From Myxococcales bacterium (GTDB lineage: Bacteria > Myxococcota > UBA727 > VGSZ01): a DNA stretch of 64,000 nucleotides. Positions within the stretch are counted from its first letter, which is position 1; every line of letters starts with the position of its first letter. Below, piece by piece: positions 59,708 to 64,000 of this stretch. Position numbers and translations under genes: made by a program. The DNA is taken from the NCBI GenBank assembly GCA_023248635.1, contig JAHFED010000003.1, positions 1 to 64,000 on the forward strand. Direction: 5' to 3'. The notes below the pieces were generated by a model. That model saw only the letters and a program-made list of their open reading frames with translations, was not told the origin of the DNA and did no database searches.

Positions 59708-60058
59708 CTACCTCGTTGGGGGGCGCGTGCCGGCGATCAGCGTCTCTTCACCGTTGACGACCAGCAAGATGCCCTGAAATTCCTCGGCCGCAGCCGGCCC
59801 CGTCGACGTCGACTTCACATAGACCATGCCTTTGCCCTTGGGGCCTTCTATCTCGAAGATGAAGGTGTCTTCGTCGGCGATGTCCGAAGAGAAGAGCCTG
59901 TCGTCGCACGAGCTCAAGGGCCCGAGCTTGTCGACGATGACGGCATCCCCTTGCAGACGCTGACAAACCTCATCGTGGTACTGGCCCGCTCCCCAGGAAA
60001 GCAGGGCAACGAGCCCGACGACGACGACGACGACGACGGCGGCTGCGATCTTTCCCAT
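59708..60058 (-). CDS. Small membrane protein, Coa1-like
   Basis: The 116-aa product has an N-terminal helix (IAAAVVVVVVVGLVALLSWGA) and a soluble domain with DAVIVDKLGPLSSC, FIFEIEGPKGKGMVYVKSTST and FQGILLVVNG. This resembles the Coa1/Tim21-like fold (cytochrome oxidase assembly factor 1), in which FxI.GPKGKG.V.V is typical. Two Cys (CQRL and SSCDD) may pair. Which complex it serves is not clear; no oxidase gene is next to it. ATG at 60058 removes an Arg-rich shadow-like extension. It is divergent from the next plus-strand gene. Confidence 0.55.
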   Translation of the reverse strand: MGKIAAAVVVVVVVGLVALLSWGAGQYHDEVCQRLQGDAVIVDKLGPLSSCDDRLFSSDIADEDTFIFEIEGPKGKGMVYVKSTSTGPAAAEEFQGILLVVNGEETLIAGTRPPTR

Positions 60059-60108
60059 GGCTCCCCCATCCCTCGGTGTGCACCAAGGCGCATGGTACAG
60101 GTCCACCC

Positions 60109-61125
60109 ATGCGATCGATCGTCGCCCTTGTCCTGCTCTTGCCCACGGCGGCGGCCGCCCAGGATCCAACTCCGGCTGCGCCCACCGACGACGACGTGGC
60201 AACAAGCCCCTCCGACTCCGCTGGCCCCGGCGATGAGGACATCGTCGACGCCGTCACGGTGGCGCCGACAGCCTCAGCGCCCGGCGGTGCCGACCCCGCT
60301 CCTGCCCCCGCGCCGACGGCGGCGACGCCTGCTGCTGCGGTTGCTGACCCCGCGGTGGCCGTGGAGATCCCGGCGGGTCGACGGGTGGGCGATCCCCTGC
60401 CGCTCACCCAGCGCGAGCCGACCCTGAAGGCGCACTCGCTCATGATGGGAGTGCGCTATGGCCTCGTGGGCAGCGGCCCAACCCGCTTCGTCGACGACGT
60501 GCGCTTCTCGCTGACCGACGAGATCGAGCTGCGCACCGCGCTCTACCCCTGGCCCGCCGCCCTCATGGCCCGAGGCCGCTTTGGATCGCAGCAGTCAGAG
60601 CTCGGCGCCTTGGTTGTCGACGGCGGCCTGGCCTATTTCGACGCCGGCCTGCGCATCGTCGAAGACACGGGCGAACCCCAGGTGGGCGTCCGCTTTCACC
60701 TCGAGGGCAGCGGCGGTTGGGCCAAGAGCTTCGGCGAACGCTGGGCTGTGCATGCCTTCGCCCACTACCGAGCGCGCTTGAGCCTGCTCCCCGACGACGA
60801 CCAACACGCCCTCGCTGTCGACGCCCACCTGACCTACGACCTGCTGCCGGCGCTGGCGGTGTCTGGGGGCCTTGGGTTTGCGACGACCTTGGGCACGCCG
60901 GTGCGTGAGGTGGTGGTGAACTTCACCGAGATCGATCGCCCCGGCATCTCGCATCTCTTGGCCCGCGACGACGGCCTCCAGCAGTCCCTTACCGTGCCCC
61001 TCACGCTTACCTACGGGCGCGTGGACTCCTTCGACGTCGACCTCTTCTGCACGACGCGCGTCTTTCCCGAGCTCGGCATCCTCTTTGGCGCTGGTGTGCG
61101 CTTCCGCATCGAGCCGCTCTTCTGA
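60109..61125 (+). CDS. Exported protein of unknown function, probable outer-membrane barrel
   Basis: The 338-aa product has signal peptide MRSIVALVLLLPTAAAAQ, a Pro/Ala/Asp-rich linker (about 20-90), and a C-terminal 230-residue region of barrel-like strands ending in Phe (FGAGVRFRIEPLF). Strand pairs include LMMGVRYGLVGSG, DEIELRTALYPWP and YFDAGLRIVEDTG. No family is recognised. It starts 50 bases from the divergent Coa1-like gene and is convergent with the MprF-like gene, where GAGCC/GGCTC arms occur in the 12-base gap. Confidence 0.6.
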   Translation: MRSIVALVLLLPTAAAAQDPTPAAPTDDDVATSPSDSAGPGDEDIVDAVTVAPTASAPGGADPAPAPAPTAATPAAAVADPAVAVEIPAGRRVGDPLPLTQREPTLKAHSLMMGVRYGLVGSGPTRFVDDVRFSLTDEIELRTALYPWPAALMARGRFGSQQSELGALVVDGGLAYFDAGLRIVEDTGEPQVGVRFHLEGSGGWAKSFGERWAVHAFAHYRARLSLLPDDDQHALAVDAHLTYDLLPALAVSGGLGFATTLGTPVREVVVNFTEIDRPGISHLLARDDGLQQSLTVPLTLTYGRVDSFDVDLFCTTRVFPELGILFGAGVRFRIEPLF

Positions 61126-61137
61126 CAGAGCCAAGGC

Positions 61138-62118
61138 TCAGCGACGCAGAGCAGCAGGTGTGCACCCGACGACGACACGACCCCCCATCAGATTGAGCGC
61201 GGTCAGCGCCAGCGGCAGCAGGTAGTAAACAGCGCGAAAGAGCAAGACGCCGGCGATGAAGCCCGTGCGGTCGACGTCCTCGCCGATCAGCAGGAGCAAG
61301 GTGCCTTCGAGCACCCCGACGCCAGCGGGGACGTGGCTGAAGGCCACCACGACCTGGGCGATGCACAGGGCGCCGAGCACATCAACAAAGCAGAGGTACC
61401 TCGGCAACAGCAGCCACAGCACCAAGGCGCTCAGGGTCCAATGTAGGGCCCCGCTGAGCACTTGAGCGCCGGCCCAGCCGAGCCCCGGCACCGCGACCGA
61501 CAAGCGCCGCACCCGCACCGGACGGAGGCCCGCCCACGCCACGACCAGGTAGGCCAAGGGCAAGGCCACCAGGGCGACGCCGGCGACGCGGGACCAGACG
61601 GGCTCGATGGGCAATCCGTTCGGCGGGCGCCAGATCAGCGTGACGCCCAGGACCAGCGCATAGCCCAGCCACATGGTGACGACGTTGCTGCCGTAGATGC
61701 GCGCGACGGTTTCGGCGGAGATGCCGCGGGATCGGTAACGCCGCGCCCGCACCGCGGGCCCCGTGAGCAGCCCCAGGCCCAAATTGTGGGCGAGGGCGTA
61801 GGCCATGAAGCTGGTGCGCACCGCAAAGGCCGTCGACATGGGCCGCTGCACGACGAAGAAGCCCAGGCGATCGAACCAGCCGAGCCAGCAGTAGACGACG
61901 ACGGCGCCTACGACGGCGGCACCCACGCGCCAGGGGGGCAGAGCCTCGAGGGCGCCGGGGAGACCCGCCCAGACCTCGGGCTGCAGCTCGTGCTGGAGCA
62001 GACGCAGGGCGAGCAGCAGGAACACCACAGCCGTGACGACCACGCCGACCTGCCCGAGGCGTTTGCGCCCCGGCGGCGTGACGGCGCTGGGCATCCGGAG
62101 GCGAAGGGCGCTGAACAC
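61138..62118 (-). CDS. Lysylphosphatidylglycerol synthase-like (UPF0104/YbhN) membrane protein
   Basis: The 326-aa protein has about eight helices and matches the transmembrane domain of MprF-like proteins: TSFMAYALAHNLGLGLLTGPAVRARRY, the conserved RARRYRSRGIS, HVPAGVGVLEGTLLLL and RAVYYLLPL. In MprF this domain flips aminoacyl lipids; stand-alone members are of uncertain function. No aminoacyl-transferase domain is attached or adjacent. It precedes the Nudix gene on the same strand. Confidence 0.85.
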   Translation of the reverse strand: MFSALRLRMPSAVTPPGRKRLGQVGVVVTAVVFLLLALRLLQHELQPEVWAGLPGALEALPPWRVGAAVVGAVVVYCWLGWFDRLGFFVVQRPMSTAFAVRTSFMAYALAHNLGLGLLTGPAVRARRYRSRGISAETVARIYGSNVVTMWLGYALVLGVTLIWRPPNGLPIEPVWSRVAGVALVALPLAYLVVAWAGLRPVRVRRLSVAVPGLGWAGAQVLSGALHWTLSALVLWLLLPRYLCFVDVLGALCIAQVVVAFSHVPAGVGVLEGTLLLLIGEDVDRTGFIAGVLLFRAVYYLLPLALTALNLMGGRVVVGCTPAALRR

Positions 62119-62144
62119 CTGCGAAGCAATGCAGCGCCTGTGCC

Positions 62145-62175
62145 GAGGTTTTGACGCGCCGGTGTCCTGAACCTC
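62145..62175. repeat. Short inverted repeat between membrane-protein and Nudix genes
   Basis: Arms GAGGTT (62145-62150) and AACCTC (62170-62175) enclose TTGACGCGCCGGTGTCCTG. The centre resembles the 34-bp unit near tatB (AAGACGCTGCCGTGTCCTG) with small indels, so it may be a member of the same repeat family. It overlaps the stop of the Nudix gene. Confidence 0.4.
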
Positions 62176-62809
62176 AATCCTTCTCGAATGCGATGTCCCA
62201 GTCCGTCGACGAGCCGAGGTGCGGCAGGGGCAGCGCGAGGCCCTCGAGCAAGAGCTCGTCGAGGATGTAGGCGGTGAGGCCCCACACCGGGAAAGGGCCG
62301 GCCGAAAACACCGGCGCCACCCTCGGCCCCAAGCGCTGGGCGGTGCGGTGCGCGGGATCGATCAGGGACGACAGCGACAGAGCAAAAGCCACATCGATCT
62401 CCGCCCGCGAAAGCACGAGGCGGTCGACGTCGACGTCGCCGATGAAGCCGATGACCGGGGTGACGCCGACGCCGGTGATGGCTGGGACCTCGTGCAACAC
62501 GCCGAGCACCTCCACCTGTTCGCGGCCGATGCCGACTTCTTCGTCGAGCTCGCGCAAGGCGGTGGCGACGACGTCACGGTCGGTGGGATCGCGCCGGCCG
62601 CCTGGGAAGCTCACGTGCCCCTTGTGGGTGGAGACCGTTTCTGTGCGCTTGGTGAAGAGCACCGAGGCGACGCCGTCGACGTGGCACAGCGGCACCAGCA
62701 CCGCAGCACGGGGCAGCGCCCCCGCCATGCGGCGCGGCGAGATGACCCCCAAGCGCCCGCGGATCGCTGCGCGGGTGTCGACGTCGAATTGTCGGGGGGC
62801 TCCGCTCAC
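62174..62809 (-). CDS. Nudix hydrolase, CoA-pyrophosphatase (NudL) type
   Basis: The 211-aa cytoplasmic protein has the NudL/CoA-type Nudix box: SFPGGRRDPTDRDVVATALRELDEEVGI. The family's Asp in place of the first Glu and the conserved REL-EE-G end are present, after HKGHVSFPGG. C-terminal segments HEVPAITGVGVTPVIGFIG and GPFPVWGLTAYILDELL fit this group, which cleaves CoA or related nucleoside diphosphates. GTG at 62809 is chosen; it lies 14 bases after the stop of the TonB-like gene. It is in the same direction as the membrane gene downstream. Confidence 0.88.
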   Translation of the reverse strand: MSGAPRQFDVDTRAAIRGRLGVISPRRMAGALPRAAVLVPLCHVDGVASVLFTKRTETVSTHKGHVSFPGGRRDPTDRDVVATALRELDEEVGIGREQVEVLGVLHEVPAITGVGVTPVIGFIGDVDVDRLVLSRAEIDVAFALSLSSLIDPAHRTAQRLGPRVAPVFSAGPFPVWGLTAYILDELLLEGLALPLPHLGSSTDWDIAFEKD

Positions 62810-62820
62810 CTGGGCGCGTC

Positions 62821-63813
62821 TCAGGGCTTCGGCGGCGGCGGCTTGCCGAGCTTGAAGGGCACGCTGACGTTCTTGCGCTCGCCGCTGAAGCGGGGCCATT
62901 TCAGCGCGCTGATGGCCTTCTGCACGCAGCCGATCACCGGCCGCCCGCGCAACTCGCGGGCGTCGAGGTTGATGTTGATGGCCTTGCCCTCCTCGGTGAT
63001 CGTGTAGGAGAGCACCACCTGCGCGGGCATGTCTGCGTTGGACTCCATCTCGGCCTTGAAACAGGCCTTCATCTCTCCCTGGGCTCCCTTCAGGGGTGAG
63101 ATGGCTTCGACATTGGTCAGGCTCTCGGGGATGGGAGCGTTCTTGTCGTCGTCGGCGTCGTTCTTGGCATCCTTTTTCGTGTTCTTGGTGCGCGGCCGGC
63201 GGGGATCGCGTTGGTCGTCGTCGGCGTCGTCGTTGGCTGCGGCCGCGACTGCGGCGGGGGGGAGCTCGCGTTTCAGCTCGGGCGGTTTTTGCGGCAGATC
63301 CACCAGCGGAGGTACCCGGGCGATCCAATCCGCGGTGTCGTCCCAAGGTCGGGCCACCATCAGGGCGCGGGCCCCGGCAGCGGCAGCGGCGAAGGGCGCG
63401 GCGAAGAGCACCAACACGATGAGGACACGCAGCAGGCGCGCGCGGGCCACGGCGTCCTGGTGGGCTTTTTCTTCGGCAGCGAGGCGGCGCTCCTCTTCGG
63501 CGGCCATCCAGGCCTCGCGAAAGAGCCTCAACATCTTCATCGGCCGGAAGGGCTGACCATCGCGCGCGATGGGCGTGTCGGCGGAGAGCTCCCCCTTCTT
63601 GATCTTTTCGACGAGGACGATGGCGGTGACCGGACCGAGCACCAGCTCATCTTGTTTGAAGAGCCACTCGCCCTGGGTGGGATCCTCGTCGCCCAAGCGG
63701 GTCACGGCGGAGACGCCGTCGAAGCTGGCGTCTCGTGCCTCGTCCTTCGCTCCTGGGCTGGGGCGCTGGGGGGGGTCGGTGCGGGCGAGGGAGGTCACGA
63801 CGACGGCGAGCAT
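62821..63813 (-). CDS. GYF-domain, AgmX/PglI-type TonB-like protein
   Basis: The 330-aa protein has an N-terminal GYF_2-like domain (GEWLFKQDELVLGPVTAIVLVEKIKKGELSADTPIARDGQPFRPM), a helix (LLRVLIVLVLFAAPFAAAAAGARALM), a Pro/Lys/Asp-rich periplasmic linker and a C-terminal AgmX/PglI-type domain (ACFKAEMES, VVLSYTITEEGKAININLD, GCVQKAISALKWPRFSG). Related myxobacterial proteins take part in gliding or polar organisation and resemble TonB. The specific role is not shown. It is divergent from truA with a gap of about 55 bases and coupled to the Nudix gene. Confidence 0.75.
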   Translation of the reverse strand: MLAVVVTSLARTDPPQRPSPGAKDEARDASFDGVSAVTRLGDEDPTQGEWLFKQDELVLGPVTAIVLVEKIKKGELSADTPIARDGQPFRPMKMLRLFREAWMAAEEERRLAAEEKAHQDAVARARLLRVLIVLVLFAAPFAAAAAGARALMVARPWDDTADWIARVPPLVDLPQKPPELKRELPPAAVAAAANDDADDDQRDPRRPRTKNTKKDAKNDADDDKNAPIPESLTNVEAISPLKGAQGEMKACFKAEMESNADMPAQVVLSYTITEEGKAININLDARELRGRPVIGCVQKAISALKWPRFSGERKNVSVPFKLGKPPPPKP

Positions 63814-63868
63814 GGCTGTGCCGGGGCCCCCCTGCCAAGCGCGGCCTGGGGGTGGAACAACTCGATCT

Positions 63869-64000
63869 GTGAAGGACCTCAGCGATCGGACCGCGCTCCT
63901 GGTGCGCTTTGGCTACGACGGCGGCCGCTTTTGGGGGTTGCAGCCTCAGCGCGGGCTCCCCACCGCCGGAGCCGCTCTGGCCCGACGGCTGACCGAAGCC
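63869..64000 (+). CDS. truA: tRNA pseudouridine synthase A (N-terminal part, cut by window edge)
   Basis: The 44 visible codons from GTG at 63869 read through LLVRFGYDGGRFWGLQPQRGLPTAGAALARRLTEA. This fits the TruA start (lRfxYDGtxFxGwQxQ...TVeg.L). TruA makes pseudouridine at tRNA positions 38-40. The catalytic Asp lies beyond the window. A GTG start is assumed. Confidence 0.75.
   Translation, partial: MKDLSDRTALLVRFGYDGGRFWGLQPQRGLPTAGAALARRLTEA

Noticed and set aside
62174-63346. A 390-codon version of the Nudix gene
   Set aside because: The added N-terminal part overlaps the TonB-like gene in another frame and is Arg-rich; GTG at 62809 gives the expected family length.

Overview
This 64 kb window is GC-rich chromosomal DNA from a diderm bacterium. 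It looks like a Myxococcota or Bradymonadota relative (former Deltaproteobacteria). This is inferred from gene content, not from a marker search: surface lipoproteins with long Gly-Glu tracts after the lipobox, an AgmX/PglI-type GYF-TonB-like protein, a protein with an MXAN_5187-type C-terminus, a DUF4403 lipoprotein, many outer-membrane barrels, and large multiheme cytochromes. I saw no tRNA, rRNA, CRISPR array, phage or transposase gene.

Layout. 1-5040: end of a Gly-rich surface protein, a large Ig-like lipoprotein, a 216-bp structured repeat, an Lnt-like membrane protein and a RadC-like protein that has lost its metal ligands. 5079-19547: prfC, epmA, a FadL-type porin, an NtrC-like regulator without the GAFTGA loop, an acyltransferase, an orphan DNA topoisomerase VI A subunit, a Gfo/Idh/MocA oxidoreductase, a lytic transglycosylase and an M2 (ACE-like) peptidase.

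19619-30466 (minus strand) is a flavin and iron-sulfur electron-transfer cluster. In transcription order it encodes a barrel protein, ApbE flavin transferase, two DUF2271-like Ig lipoproteins, a small membrane protein, an FMN-binding protein with an ApbE target motif, and a NapH-NapG-like fusion ferredoxin. 30601-33554 holds a DUF4403 lipoprotein and an ABC1/UbiB kinase-like protein, followed by a tandem pair of the structured repeat.

33977-46597 (minus strand) is a probable porin-cytochrome conduit. In transcription order it encodes a 1564-aa multiheme lipoprotein, an outer-membrane barrel, a 9-heme and a 15-heme cytochrome, a protein joining two cyclic-nucleotide-binding domains to a four-cluster ferredoxin, and a transglutaminase-like protein. 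Together with the flavin cluster this suggests electron transfer across the envelope, perhaps to or from an extracellular partner. This is the strongest candidate in the window for a little-described system.

46793-64000 is mostly housekeeping and envelope genes: an Ntn asparaginase-like protein, tatB-tatC, an outer-membrane barrel and a repeat lipoprotein, a HAMP-like protein, serA, gap with a clear terminator, a beta-CASP nuclease, several unknown genes, an MprF-like membrane protein, a Nudix hydrolase, a TonB-like protein and the start of truA. Several short palindromic repeat families lie in the intergenic gaps.
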